Notes under the pieces: model-generated
Databases searched by the model: none
Told to the model about the DNA's origin: nothing
The model's input: the letters and a program-made list of their open reading frames with translations, nothing else
NCBI GenBank assembly: GCA_005884685.1
Contig: VBAH01000032.1
Span: 1-46,504 of the forward strand
Source of the DNA: Alphaproteobacteria bacterium
GTDB lineage: Bacteria; Pseudomonadota; Alphaproteobacteria; Rhizobiales; Xanthobacteraceae
Reading direction: 5' to 3'
DNA: 46,504 bases
Made by a program: the position numbers and the translations under genes
Shown here: positions 29,211 through 38,188 of the stretch, piece after piece
Layout of the letters: every line of letters starts with the position of its first letter
Position numbering within the stretch: the first letter of the stretch is position 1

Positions 29211-29419
29211 CGCTGCGGGCCGCGGCCCCCATCCGTTTCACCAGGTGAACGCCAACCGCACGCATCGGGCCGCTCACCGTGAATTGAGTGGCCGGTGATG
29301 CGTGTTGTCTCTATCTGTCTGCGTGGGATGAGACATCCGCGATCGGACGGATTGCGGCTCGTGGCGCCATTTGCCTGGGTGCCGGAATCCGTCGGGGACG
29401 TCAGGATGTGGAGATCGGC

Positions 29420-30154
29420 ATGAAACGCCGCCCAATCGCGCTGTCGCTCGCAACGGTCGCTTCCGCGATGTTGACCATGACCGTCGCGTCGGCCGAACCG
29501 CGTGGCGTGGTCGAGCTGTTCACCAGCCAGGGCTGCTCATCGTGTCCGCCGGCCGACAAGCTGGCGGGCGAACTCGCGCGCGATCCCTCGCTCATCGTGT
29601 TGAGTTTGCCGGTCGACTATTGGGACTACCTGGGCTGGCGCGACACGCTGGCGCTGCCGGGCCACACCAAGCGCCAGCGCGCCTACTCGAAGGCGCGCGG
29701 CGATCGGGAGGTCTACACGCCGCAAGCGGTCGTGAACGGCGTCAAGCACGTGCTCGGCAGCGACAAGGCCGCGATCGAGAGCGCGGTCACGCAGACGCGC
29801 AATCAGCCCGGCACGCTCGCGCTCCCGGTGAGCGTGTCGGTTGCGGGCGAGCAGATTTCGGTTTCGGTCGCAGCCGGAAAGAACGGCGCCGCGCAGGGCG
29901 AGGTCTGGCTCTGTCCGATCACGACGAACGCGGAGGTCGCGATCGGCCGCGGCGAGAACTCCGGGCATACCATCACGTATCACAACGTGGTGCGCCGCTG
30001 GGTGAAGCTTGGCGAGTGGACCGGCGCGGCGCGCAGCTTCACGCTGCCGAAGCAGGACGTGGGGGATGTCGATGCGGTCGCGGTGCTGGTTCAGTCCGGC
30101 ACCAAGGAAGAGCCTGGCCCGATGCTCGGCGCGAGCGTCGCCTCGCTGCGCTGA
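29420..30154 (+). CDS. DUF1223 family secreted thioredoxin-like protein
   Basis: The product is 244 residues. A signal peptide (about 1-25, ending TVASA) is followed by VELFTSQGCSSCPPADK, with Cys39 and Cys42 in a C-S-S-C arrangement, then DYWDYLGWRD and YTPQAVVNG, the DUF1223 hallmarks. The fold is thioredoxin-like and the protein probably periplasmic; the partner is unknown. The ATG at 29420 lies 20 bases after the repeat-free leader, and the frame open to 29288 is ignored. Confidence 0.88.
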   Translation: MKRRPIALSLATVASAMLTMTVASAEPRGVVELFTSQGCSSCPPADKLAGELARDPSLIVLSLPVDYWDYLGWRDTLALPGHTKRQRAYSKARGDREVYTPQAVVNGVKHVLGSDKAAIESAVTQTRNQPGTLALPVSVSVAGEQISVSVAAGKNGAAQGEVWLCPITTNAEVAIGRGENSGHTITYHNVVRRWVKLGEWTGAARSFTLPKQDVGDVDAVAVLVQSGTKEEPGPMLGASVASLR

Positions 30155-30173
30155 TCGTTTCTGCACCGCATCA

Positions 30174-30200
30174 GAAAAAAGGGCCGGCGTGAGCCGGCCC
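30174..30200 (-). terminator. rho-independent terminator, oriented toward the minus strand
   Basis: The stem GGGCCGGC/GCCGGCCC closes a GTGA loop. A run of A residues precedes it on the plus strand, so on the minus strand the hairpin is followed by TTTTTT. It lies just after the DUF1223 stop; on the plus strand no T tract follows, although such hairpins can work both ways. No minus-strand gene was found upstream of it. Confidence 0.6.
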
Positions 30201-30235
30201 TGAGAACGATTGGGGGATTGAACCGTACGCGTAAC

Positions 30236-30317
30236 TAGGGCCCGGTGTGTCCAAGCCCCGGGGGGCTGGGGGGCTGGGGGGCTGAGGAATCCGGCGCTCG
30301 AACGCGACCGGGCCCTA
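30236..30317. other. structured segment with triple GGGGGGCT repeat
   Basis: This lies in the 395-base gap 30155-30549, which has no gene. An 11-base perfect inverted repeat, TAGGGCCCGGT and its complement, closes a 60-base loop. The loop holds GGGGGGCT three times in tandem at 30260-30283, a G-quadruplex-like tract. The rest of the gap, 30318-30549, holds a short AACGGCACGCCGTT hairpin and the DUF2794 leader, and I see nothing else in it. Confidence 0.6.
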
Positions 30318-30549
30318 ATCAACTGTGTTGCTTATCGCGGGCCACAACGGCACGCCGTTGTTCGAAATTGGGCTTCATTGTGGAATTTCCTAACGAAACC
30401 GTGAGCGAACGCCCGGGTTCGGGGGAGTCTGTGGCGAAAACGATCGTTTCTGAAGAAATTGTCGTCAGGACATCATACGTCGAGACCGGCCCCTTGCGGG
30501 GAATGCAGTCCGGCGCGATCATCTACCCGCAGACAGAAGGAGGCGCCGC

Positions 30550-30918
30550 ATGGTTTCCGGCGAAACCGAACCGAGCGAGCATCGCGGGGGCGAGGGCAGT
30601 GTTCCGGCCGTCGTCCCCGGAAAGGTCACATTCAGCCGGCGTGAACTCGACCGCATTCTCGGCCTTTACGGCCGTATGGTCGCCGCCGGCGAGTGGCGCG
30701 ATTATGCGATCGATTTTCTCAAAGACCGCGCGGTGTTTTCCGTCTTCCGCCGCTCCTCCGAAGTGCCGCTCTACCGCATCGAAAAAAATCCGAAACTCGC
30801 GCGCAAGCAGGGCGCCTACAGCGTGATCTCGGCGACCGGGTTGATCGTCAGGCGCGGCCACGAGCTCGACGGCGTGCTGCGCGCCGTCGACAAGTCGCTG
30901 AAGCTGGTGGCGGTGTAG
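30550..30918 (+). CDS. DUF2794 family protein
   Basis: The product is 122 residues. After a 25-residue polar start, TFSRRELDRILGLYGRMVAA, GEWRDYAIDF, PLYRIEKNPKLARKQGAYSV and GLIVRRGHELDGVLR match the DUF2794 family, which is nearly restricted to Alphaproteobacteria. Function unknown; soluble and probably cytoplasmic. GGAGG lies about six bases before the ATG at 30550. Confidence 0.9.
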   Translation: MVSGETEPSEHRGGEGSVPAVVPGKVTFSRRELDRILGLYGRMVAAGEWRDYAIDFLKDRAVFSVFRRSSEVPLYRIEKNPKLARKQGAYSVISATGLIVRRGHELDGVLRAVDKSLKLVAV

Positions 30919-30930
30919 CAACCTTCCGCT

Positions 30931-30999
30931 CGTCCCCACGAAAGCGGGGACACAGGGCCAAGCGAAGAAAGAACTGGATTCCCGCTTTCGCGGGAATGA
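30931..30999. repeat. CCCGCTTTCGCGGG repeat, copy 2
   Basis: The hairpins GTCCCCACGAAAGCGGGGAC and TTCCCGCTTTCGCGGGAA are joined by a 33-base spacer, as in the copy at 4537-4603, which has the two hairpins in the other order. It lies between convergent genes and may end both transcripts. Confidence 0.8.
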
Positions 31000-31010
31000 G
31001 CGAGACAGTC

Positions 31011-31535
31011 CTACGGTGGCGTCGACGAGCCCTTGCCGAGCGGGCGCTGCATCAGTACCGAGTCGAGCCAGCGCTCGAACTTGTAGCCGACCGCTTCGAG
31101 TGCGCCGACCATCTTGAAACCCGCGACGCGGTGAAGCTCGATCGACGGTGTCTGCGCCGAATCCCCGATCACGGCGATCATCAGGCGATAGTCGCGCGCT
31201 TCGCATTCGGCGATCAGCCGATCGAGCAGCGCGCGGCCGATGCCGCGGCGATGCGCCTCCGGCGCGATGTAGATGGAATTCTCCACGGTGTATCGATACG
31301 CCGGGCGTGTCCGGTAGGGGCCCGCGTAAGCGTAGCCGGCGACCGAGCCGTCAATTTCCGCCACCAGGTATGGGTAGCCGCCCTCAAGCAGCGCACGCTG
31401 GCGGCGCGTCATTTCGGCCTCATCCGGCGGCTCGAGCTCGAACGACGCCGTGCCGTGGCGCACCGCGTGGGCGTAGATCCGGGTGATGGATGGAACGTCG
31501 GCAGGAGTGGCGTGCCGGATCGAAACGTTGCTCAT
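31011..31535 (-). CDS. GNAT N-acetyltransferase, phosphinothricin acetyltransferase type
   Basis: The product is 174 residues, a single GNAT domain with the acetyl-CoA motif HRRGIGRALLDRLIAE and the conserved start IRHATPADVPSITRIYAHAV. YAGPYRTRPAYRYTVENSIY is characteristic of the PAT/MddA group, which acetylates phosphinothricin or methionine sulfoximine and sulfone. In environmental bacteria these enzymes more often act on methionine analogues. No neighbours indicate the substrate. Confidence 0.88.
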   Translation of the reverse strand: MSNVSIRHATPADVPSITRIYAHAVRHGTASFELEPPDEAEMTRRQRALLEGGYPYLVAEIDGSVAGYAYAGPYRTRPAYRYTVENSIYIAPEAHRRGIGRALLDRLIAECEARDYRLMIAVIGDSAQTPSIELHRVAGFKMVGALEAVGYKFERWLDSVLMQRPLGKGSSTPP

Positions 31536-31568
31536 GCAATCAATCTCTCTTCCGCTCGTCGCCGCGAA

Positions 31569-31645
31569 AGCGCCCCCTCCCTTTATCCCTCCCCCGCTTG
31601 CGGGGGAGCGTAGGGGTGGGGGCGGATTCCCGCTTGTGCGGGCAG
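31569..31645. repeat. CCTCCCCC...GGGGGAG intergenic repeat
   Basis: GCCCCCTCCCTTTATCCCTC leads into CCCCCGCTTGCGGGGG, then GTAGGGGTGGGGGCGG and a CCCGCTTGTGCGGG hairpin. It is the same general type (C-rich and G-rich arms with GGTGGGGG(T/C)) as the element found inside rlmN at 45758-45868. Here it lies between the GNAT gene and the BI-1 terminator. Confidence 0.7.
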
Positions 31646-31663
31646 AGCGGCGGCGGCGAGCCT

Positions 31664-31699
31664 AAAACGAAAACGCCCCGGGAATGAACCCGGGGCGTT
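31664..31699 (-). terminator. rho-independent terminator of the first BI-1 gene
   Basis: On the minus strand the 11-base stem AACGCCCCGGG with a six-base loop is followed by TTTTCGTTTT. It starts 20 bases after the BI-1 stop at 31719, the usual terminator position. Confidence 0.85.
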
Positions 31700-31718
31700 C
31701 GCTGTAATCAGGCTGCCG

Positions 31719-32429
31719 TCAGCGGCGGTCGCCGAACAGGCGCAGCAGCATCAGGAACAGGTTGATGAAGTCGAGATAGAGCGACAGCGCGCCCATCACG
31801 GCCTTGCGGCCGCCGACGGTGCCGTCGTCGTACGGACTGTACATCTCCTTGATCTTCTGCGTGTCCCAGGCGGTGAGCCCCGCGAACACGATCACGCCGA
31901 TGATCGAGATGATCCAGTCGAGCCCGCTCGACTTGAGGAAGATGTTGACGAGGCTCGCGATGATGATGCCGATCAGGCCCATCATCAGGAACGACCCCAT
32001 GCCGGTCAGATCGCGTTGCGTGGTGTAACCCCACAGGCTCAAGCCGCCGAACGCCGCCGCCGAGATGAAGAACACCCGGGTAATCGAGCTCTCGGTATAG
32101 ACCGCGAAGATGATCGAGAGCGAAGCGCCGAGCAACGCCGCGTAGATGAAGAAGAGCGCGCGCGCCGTCGAAGCCGCAAGGCTCTCGATGCGCCAGCTCA
32201 GGAAGAACACCAGCGCGAGCGGCGCGAAAATCAGCACGTACATGATCGGGCTGCCGTAGAGCGCCTGCCCGAAATAGGCATTGGTGAAGTAGGCGACCAG
32301 GCCGGTCAGCGCCACGCCGCCGGCCATGTAGTTGTAGACACGGATCATGTGGGCGCGCAGGCCCGCATCGACCGCGACTGTCCGCGCGGCGCCGGGATAG
32401 GCCGCGACGTTCCGGTCAAAGTCCGACAT
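31719..32429 (-). CDS. Bax inhibitor-1/YccA family membrane protein, copy 1
   Basis: The product is 236 residues with seven predicted helices, as in the BI-1 (TMBIM) family of pH-gated calcium leak channels; bacterial members sit in the inner membrane. FSVRR-like family signals are replaced here by WGYTTQRDLTGMGSFLMMG, GLIGIIIASLVNIFL and VFAGLTAWDTQKIKEMY near the end, where paired Asp residues form the gate. It is 200 bases downstream of a second BI-1 gene on the same strand; a good terminator ends that upstream gene, so they are transcribed separately. Confidence 0.93.
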   Translation of the reverse strand: MSDFDRNVAAYPGAARTVAVDAGLRAHMIRVYNYMAGGVALTGLVAYFTNAYFGQALYGSPIMYVLIFAPLALVFFLSWRIESLAASTARALFFIYAALLGASLSIIFAVYTESSITRVFFISAAAFGGLSLWGYTTQRDLTGMGSFLMMGLIGIIIASLVNIFLKSSGLDWIISIIGVIVFAGLTAWDTQKIKEMYSPYDDGTVGGRKAVMGALSLYLDFINLFLMLLRLFGDRR

Positions 32430-32567
32430 GGAAGCATCCTCCTGGTTGGCCCGGGCGTGCTCGCCGGCAGGCCAAAGCGCCGCGGCCTTGCCGCATCGCG
32501 CCTATGCGGGCGAATCTAGTGTGGGTTCAAGGCGAACGCCAGACCCGCCGCACCATACTGTCGCATA

Positions 32568-32597
32568 AGAAAAAGGCCCCGGCGTCAGCCGGGGCCA
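32568..32597 (-). terminator. rho-independent terminator of the second BI-1 gene
   Basis: On the minus strand the stem GGCCCCGGC with a four-base loop is followed by TTTTTCTT. It lies 33 bases after the stop at 32630. Confidence 0.85.
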
Positions 32598-32629
32598 GAA
32601 CCACGCGTGGATGACAGATCGTTAATGCG

Positions 32630-33433
32630 TCACTCGTCGCGGCTGCCGAGCAGCTGCAGCAGCATGGTGAACAGGTTGAGGAAGTCGAGGTAGAGCGTGA
32701 GCGCGCCCATGATGGCGGAGCGCTCCATCGCCTCGCCGTCCATCGCCCCATAGATGTACTCGCTCTTGAGCCGCTGCGTGTCGTAGGCGGTGAGGCCCGC
32801 GAATACCAGGACGCCGACGACCGAGATGATCCACTGCATCATCGTGCTGGCGAGGAAGATGTTGACCAGCGACGCAATGATGATCCCGAACAGGCCCATG
32901 ATCAGGAACGAGCCCATGCCCGACAGATCGCGCTGGGTGGTGTAGCCCCACAGCGACAGGGCGCCGAACGAGGCCGCCGTGACGAAGAACACGCGCACGA
33001 TCGAGGTATGCGTGTAGATCAGGAAGATCGAGCCGAGCGAGACGCCGACCAGCGCGGCGTAGATCCAGAACGTGATCTGCGCGGTCGCGGGCCGCATGTG
33101 CTGGATGCGGAAGGACAGGAAGAACACGAGCCCGAGCGGCGCGAGGATCACCAGCCATTTGAGCGGACTCGCGAACAGATAATAGCCGATCGGCGTCAGA
33201 TACATTCCGCGCGCGAGAGGCCGGGCGCCCTGATAGGCGGCGGAGAGGTCGGGCGTCACCGACAGCATATAGACGCCGAGCGCGGCAACGCCGGTGATGG
33301 CGAGGCCGAGCACCATGTAATTGTAGATGCGCAGCATGTAGGCCCGCAGGCCTTCGTCAACGACGGCAGCCTCCGCCCGCGTCAGCGGCCGGCCGTACTG
33401 CGCCGTTGCGGCATTGCGATCAAAGTCCGACAT
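32630..33433 (-). CDS. Bax inhibitor-1/YccA family membrane protein, copy 2
   Basis: The product is 267 residues, 31 longer than copy 1 because of a loop around 70-100 that carries an extra hydrophobic stretch (MYLTPIGYYLFASPLKWL). WGYTTQRDLSGMGSFLIMG and VFAGLTAYDTQRLKSEY match copy 1 closely. The two are clearly a tandem pair from an old duplication common in Rhizobiales; each has its own terminator. Confidence 0.93.
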   Translation of the reverse strand: MSDFDRNAATAQYGRPLTRAEAAVVDEGLRAYMLRIYNYMVLGLAITGVAALGVYMLSVTPDLSAAYQGARPLARGMYLTPIGYYLFASPLKWLVILAPLGLVFFLSFRIQHMRPATAQITFWIYAALVGVSLGSIFLIYTHTSIVRVFFVTAASFGALSLWGYTTQRDLSGMGSFLIMGLFGIIIASLVNIFLASTMMQWIISVVGVLVFAGLTAYDTQRLKSEYIYGAMDGEAMERSAIMGALTLYLDFLNLFTMLLQLLGSRDE

Positions 33434-33584
33434 CGTCGAAACCTCTATGTTCGCCCCCTGCCCGGACGCGAGCGAAACCCGCGTCTCCAGACGCGTTCAA
33501 TATGGACAAAATGTATGGCCGAACAAGGTGCCGAACCGACGCAGGGGCGCGCGTCCGATTGTCGCAAAGAGTCTGCGCAATCTG

Positions 33585-36143
33585 TTACAGATGGCGCAGG
33601 ACAGGGGCCGGTTTCTGGCCGAGCGCCGAGAACGTGCCGATCAGCCCGAACACGATGGTTAACGCGCTCGCGCCGAGCGCTGCGGCAAACGCCGGCAACG
33701 GCAGCCAGGTGAAGGCAAGGTTCATCACCTCGGTCATCACCAGCAAGGCGGCGAGCGATCCCGCCGCGACGCCCACGATCGCGGTCGCGAGGCCGATCAG
33801 CAGATATTCCAGCGCATAGGCGCCGAGCAGGCGGTAGCGCGTCGCGCCCAGCATCTTGAGCACGACCGCGTCATAGACGCGGTGGCGGTGGCCGGTCGCG
33901 AGCGCGCCGGCGAGCACCAGCACGGCGGCAATCAGGGTCACGGCGCTGGCGCCGCGGATCGCAAACGTCAGGTCGAGTACGACCTTGGCCACGGCTTCGA
34001 GCGCCTCGCGCACGCGCACTGCCGTGACGGTCGGAAACTCTGCCGCCGCCTCCTTGAGCAGGCCGACCTCCTGTTCGACGCTGGCGCCGCCCGGATAAGT
34101 GAACGTCGCGATGTGAGTATGCGGCGCGCCGCGGAAGGCGCCGGGCGAATAGACCAGCACGAAATTGATGCCGAGCGACTGCCAGTCGACCGCGCGCGTG
34201 TTGGCGAGCGTCGCCGTGATGTTGCGGCCGAGCACGTTGACCACGACCGGGTCGCCGATCTTCAGGCCGAGACCTTCGGCGATCTTGTTCTCGAACGAGA
34301 CGAGCGGGGGGCCCTGATAGTCCGGCCCCCACCATTGCCCGGCGACGACGCGCGAGCCGCCCGGCACCTCGCCCGCATAGGTGATGCCGCGATCGCTTTG
34401 CAGCACCCACGCGGCGTTGGGCGGCGCTTTCAGGTCCTCTGCGCGGACGCCGTTGGCGGCAACGATGCGGCCGCGCAACATCGGCACGCGGTCATAGCTG
34501 GCGTCCGGCGCAAATTGTTTCGCGAAGGCATCGAAGCGCGCGACGTCGGCATCCGGGATGTCGACGAAAAATACCGACGGCGCCTTGGCGGGCAGCGCGG
34601 CGACGAATTGCCGGCGCAAGTTGCCGTCGATCTGCAGCAGGGTGACGAGGAGCGCAAGGCCGAGGCCGAGCGAGAGCACGACACTGGGTGTCAGTGCGCC
34701 CGGGCGGTGAATATTGGCAAGGACAAGCCGGAGCAGCGCAAAACGCGGGCGCGGGACGCGGCGCGCCGCCCACATGATCAGCAGGGCGATGAGCCGCAGC
34801 ACAACGAAGACGCACGCCGCCGCGGCGACGAAAATCGCGGCGATCCTGCGGTCATAGGCGAGCAATACGGCGAGTCCGGCGAGCGCCGCGACCACCAGCG
34901 TGGTCAGCGCCACGTAGCGCTTGCGCGGGACGCGCCGTTCCGGTGCGACCGCATCGCGGTAGAGCGCCGATACCGGCACGTCATGCGCGCGGCCGAGCGG
35001 CCAGAGCGCGAAGGCGAGCGCGGTGAGAAAGCCGTAGAGCACCGCAAAGGAAAGCTCGCGCGCGTGCAGGGCCGGCTCGATCGGCAGCGGGATCGCGCCG
35101 CCGAAGGCGGCGGAAATCGCAAACGGCAGGACGGCGCCGACGACGAGGCCGACCGCGGTCCCGATCGCGGCGAGCAGCATCACTTCGGTGAGATAGATCG
35201 CGAACACGCGGGAGCCGGTCGCGCCGAGCGACTTGAGCGTCGCGATCACCTCGCGGCGGCGATCGAGATAATGCTTCACGGCGTTGGCGACGCCGACCCC
35301 GCCGACCAGCAGCGCGGTCAGGCCGACCAGAGTGAGGTATTGGGTGAAGCGCTCGATGTTGCGGCCGAGCGAGGGCGAGGCATTGGCGCGCGTGCGCACC
35401 TCCCAGCCCGCGTCCGGCAGGGCTTTCTCCGATGCGGCGACCACCGCGTTAGCGGCCCGATCGTTGGCGTCGGCGGCGGGCAGGCGCAGCCGGTAATGCC
35501 AGCGGACGAGACTCCCGGGCTGCACCAGCCCGGTCGCGCGCAGTGCGGCCTCGCTGATGATCAGGCGCGGACCGAAGCCGATCCCACCCGCGAGCCTGTC
35601 GGGCTCGACTTTCAGGACCGCGCGCAGCTCGATCGCCGCTGCACCGATGGTGACGCGCGCGCCGCGCGCGATGCCGAGCCGCGCCAGCAGCGCGGGATCG
35701 ACCGCCGCGCCGAATGCGCCGTCTTTCTCTTCCAGCGCGGCCGCAAGATCGTCCGCTGGCTCCAGCGCTACGCTGCCGAACAGCGGATAGGCGCCATCGA
35801 CCGCCTTGATCTCGACCAGCGCGGTTTGTCCATCGGGGGCGCGCGCCATCGCCCGCATTGTGGCGGCGACCGAGAGGCGGCCGTTGTCCTCGAGAAATGT
35901 CCGTTCAGGTGCGCTTGCCTCGCGTGCCATTAGCGAGAACGATACGTCGCCGCCAAGGATGACGCGGCCTTCGCGCGCGAGCCCGTCGCCGAGGCTGCGC
36001 GCAAACGAGCCAACCCCCGCGATCGCCGCGACGCCGAGCGCGATGCAGGCGATGAACACCGCAAAGCCGCGCAGGCCGCCACGCATCTCGCGCAGTGCAA
36101 AACGCCATGTGATTCCGCGCGAAACATTTTGCGCGACACTCAT
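33585..36143 (-). CDS. FtsX-like ABC transporter permease (YbbP type)
   Basis: The product is 852 residues. An N-terminal helix (GFAVFIACIALGVAAIAGVG) is followed by a large periplasmic domain, three helices with LVGLTALLVGGVGVANAVK, a second periplasmic domain at about 500-690, and three more helices with a final FtsX domain. The layout matches YbbP and related exporters of the MacB class. The start overlaps the ATPase stop as ATGA. With that ATPase and a divergent TesA-type hydrolase, this is the classical ybbA-ybbP-tesA neighbourhood. The cargo is unknown. Confidence 0.9.
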   Translation of the reverse strand: MSVAQNVSRGITWRFALREMRGGLRGFAVFIACIALGVAAIAGVGSFARSLGDGLAREGRVILGGDVSFSLMAREASAPERTFLEDNGRLSVAATMRAMARAPDGQTALVEIKAVDGAYPLFGSVALEPADDLAAALEEKDGAFGAAVDPALLARLGIARGARVTIGAAAIELRAVLKVEPDRLAGGIGFGPRLIISEAALRATGLVQPGSLVRWHYRLRLPAADANDRAANAVVAASEKALPDAGWEVRTRANASPSLGRNIERFTQYLTLVGLTALLVGGVGVANAVKHYLDRRREVIATLKSLGATGSRVFAIYLTEVMLLAAIGTAVGLVVGAVLPFAISAAFGGAIPLPIEPALHARELSFAVLYGFLTALAFALWPLGRAHDVPVSALYRDAVAPERRVPRKRYVALTTLVVAALAGLAVLLAYDRRIAAIFVAAAACVFVVLRLIALLIMWAARRVPRPRFALLRLVLANIHRPGALTPSVVLSLGLGLALLVTLLQIDGNLRRQFVAALPAKAPSVFFVDIPDADVARFDAFAKQFAPDASYDRVPMLRGRIVAANGVRAEDLKAPPNAAWVLQSDRGITYAGEVPGGSRVVAGQWWGPDYQGPPLVSFENKIAEGLGLKIGDPVVVNVLGRNITATLANTRAVDWQSLGINFVLVYSPGAFRGAPHTHIATFTYPGGASVEQEVGLLKEAAAEFPTVTAVRVREALEAVAKVVLDLTFAIRGASAVTLIAAVLVLAGALATGHRHRVYDAVVLKMLGATRYRLLGAYALEYLLIGLATAIVGVAAGSLAALLVMTEVMNLAFTWLPLPAFAAALGASALTIVFGLIGTFSALGQKPAPVLRHL

Positions 36144-36844
36144 GCTATGCGCTCGCCCGCTTCGATCCGCCCGGAACGCAGCCGCACCACGCGGTCGCAG
36201 CGGCGCGCCAGCGCCGCGTCGTGCGTCACCAGCACCAGGGTGGTGCCGCGCTTCTCGTGACCGGCGAACAGAAGCGCGATGATCTCGCGGCCGGTCGCCT
36301 CGTCGAGGTTGCCCGTCGGCTCATCCGCCACCAGAATCGCCGGATGGGGCGCGAGCGCGCGGGCAAGCGCGACGCGCTGCTGCTCGCCGCCGGATAACTC
36401 AGCCGGATAGTGATCGACGCGGTCACGCAGGCCGACCGAAGCGAGCTCGGCTGCGGCACGCTCGAATGCATCCGTGGCGCCCGCGAGTTCGAGCGGCACC
36501 GCGACGTTCTCCAGGGCGGTCATGGTGGGGATGAGATGAAAGCTCTGGAACACGATTCCGATTTTTTTTCCGCGGAAGCGGGCGAGCGCGTCCTCATCCA
36601 GGGCGCGCAGGTCCTGCCCCGCCACCTGCACCGCGCCGGTGTCCGGCCGCTCCAGCCCGGCCGCGACCATCAGCAGGGTCGATTTGCCCGATCCCGACGG
36701 GCCGACCAGGCCGACCGCCTCGCCCGCGCCTATATGCAGGTCGATGTCCTTGAGGATATGGACGCGCGCCGCCCCGCGGCCGAGCGACAGGTTGACGCCG
36801 CAGAGCCGGATCGCCGCCGGCGCCGTCACGGAGGTTTCGTTCAT
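36140..36844 (-). CDS. ABC transporter ATPase (YbbA/LolD type)
   Basis: The product is 234 residues. Walker A is GPSGSGKST, the signature is [15 protein letters not shown] and Walker B is [13 protein letters not shown], with the H-loop VTHDAALA. This is the subclass that pairs with FtsX-like permeases. The ATG at 36844 overlaps the start of the divergent hydrolase by two bases; the frame open to 37333 is the shadow of that gene. Confidence 0.93.
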   Translation of the reverse strand: MNETSVTAPAAIRLCGVNLSLGRGAARVHILKDIDLHIGAGEAVGLVGPSGSGKSTLLMVAAGLERPDTGAVQVAGQDLRALDEDALARFRGKKIGIVFQSFHLIPTMTALENVAVPLELAGATDAFERAAAELASVGLRDRVDHYPAELSGGEQQRVALARALAPHPAILVADEPTGNLDEATGREIIALLFAGHEKRGTTLVLVTHDAALARRCDRVVRLRSGRIEAGERIA

Positions 36845-37556
36845 GCCGGATGTCTTGCGCCCGTTGCGTCGTCCCAGCCGGTCATATGGGAAGCCGGGTG
36901 CGCCGGTCCAGCCGGTCCGGCGCGCGATCATGGCGCTCGCGTGGCTCGCAATGACGGCCGCCGCCGTGACGGCCGGGCATGCGGCGGAGCGCCCGATCCG
37001 CATCGTGGTGCTCGGCGACTCGCTCAGCGCGGGCTTCGGGCTGGCGGCGCAGGACGCGCTGCCCGCGAAGCTGGAGCGGGCGCTCAAGGCGAAGGGCCAC
37101 AACGTGGCGGTCGAGAATGCCGGCGTCTCGGGCGACACCGCGGCGGGCGGGCTCGGCCGGCTCGACTGGTCGGTGCCGGACGGCACGGATGCGGTGATCC
37201 TGGAACTCGGCGCCAACGACGCCTTGCGCGGCATCGATCCGCAGCAGACGCGCGCGGCGCTCGACGGGATCATCCGCCGCCTGAAGCAGCGGCATATCGC
37301 GGTGCTGCTCGCCGGCATGCTGGCGCCGCGCAATCTCGGGCCGGATTACGCCGCGGCGTTCGACCCGATCTACCCGGACCTCGCGGCGGCGCACGACCTC
37401 GTGCTCTATCCGTTCATCCTTGACGGCGTTGCGGGCGAGCGCGCCCTCAACCTGCCGGACGGCGTTCATCCGACCGCGGCCGGCGTCGACATCATCGTGG
37501 CCCGCATGCTGCCCAAGGCCGAGGAACTGATCGCGCGGGTCAAAGCCGGACACTGA
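36843..37556 (+). CDS. TesA-type SGNH hydrolase (arylesterase/lysophospholipase)
   Basis: The product is 237 residues. SGNH blocks are complete: [10 protein letters not shown] with nucleophile Ser60, [19 protein letters not shown] with Asn125, and DGVHPTAAG with Asp206 and His209. Homologues are periplasmic thioesterases/esterases. GGAGG at 36830-36834 lies eight bases before the ATG at 36843, which therefore looks like the true start although it gives a long basic leader before the hydrophobic signal segment ([17 protein letters not shown]); the ATG at 36930 is the alternative. Confidence 0.9.
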   Translation: MPDVLRPLRRPSRSYGKPGAPVQPVRRAIMALAWLAMTAAAVTAGHAAERPIRIVVLGDSLSAGFGLAAQDALPAKLERALKAKGHNVAVENAGVSGDTAAGGLGRLDWSVPDGTDAVILELGANDALRGIDPQQTRAALDGIIRRLKQRHIAVLLAGMLAPRNLGPDYAAAFDPIYPDLAAAHDLVLYPFILDGVAGERALNLPDGVHPTAAGVDIIVARMLPKAEELIARVKAGH

Positions 37557-37640
37557 CACGGGAATGTTGCCGTTTGCCGTCAGTTTCCTCCATGCTTACC
37601 TTTGATTCGCGGGGCCGCTGGTTCGTTCTGGAGCTGTCCG

Positions 37641-38177
37641 ATGCCGCGCCTGTTCGTCGGTCTGGAGATTCCGCGCGAAGTCGGCCAGACGCTGTCCCTG
37701 CTGCGCGGCGGGCTGCCGGGTGCGCGCTGGATCGATCCGGAAAACTACCACATCACGCTGCGCTTCATCGGCGACATCGACGACCGGCTGGCGCACGAGA
37801 TCGCGCTGCTGCTCGACGGGGTGAAGCGGCGCAGCTTCGATGTGCGCTTCGGCGAGCTCAGCGCGTTCGGCGGGCGCAAGCCGCGCGCGATCGTGGTCAG
37901 TGTCGAGCCGATCCAGCCGCTCATCGAACTGCAGGCCGAGCTCGAGCGGCTGATGCAGCGGCTCGGGCTGGAGCCGGAGGGCCGCAAGTTCACGCCGCAT
38001 GTCACGCTCGCGCGCCTGCGCGATGTGCCGAGCCGCGACGTCGCCGAGTATCTCTAGACGCGCGGGCCGCTGTTCGGCTCCTCGTTCAAGGTGTCGCGCT
38101 TCGTGCTGTTCTCGTCGCGCGCATCGGTCGGCGGCGGGCCGTATGTGGTCGAAGCGGATTATCCGCTCGCGGCGTAA
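37641..38177 (+). pseudogene. thpR: ThpR RNA 2',3'-cyclic phosphodiesterase, broken by an in-frame TAG
   Basis: From the ATG at 37641 the frame encodes 138 residues with both catalytic H-x-T-x motifs, His37 ([10 protein letters not shown]) and His120 ([10 protein letters not shown]). A TAG at 38055-38057 then stops it. The same frame continues for 39 codons with [18 protein letters not shown] and [11 protein letters not shown] to a TAA at 38175-38177, which is the normal C terminus of the family. One base change would cause the stop. A shortened protein holding both motifs could still be made, but it would lack the last strands. The next gene begins 11 bases after the ancestral stop. Confidence 0.8.
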
Positions 38178-38188
38178 AGGAGGCTGTC

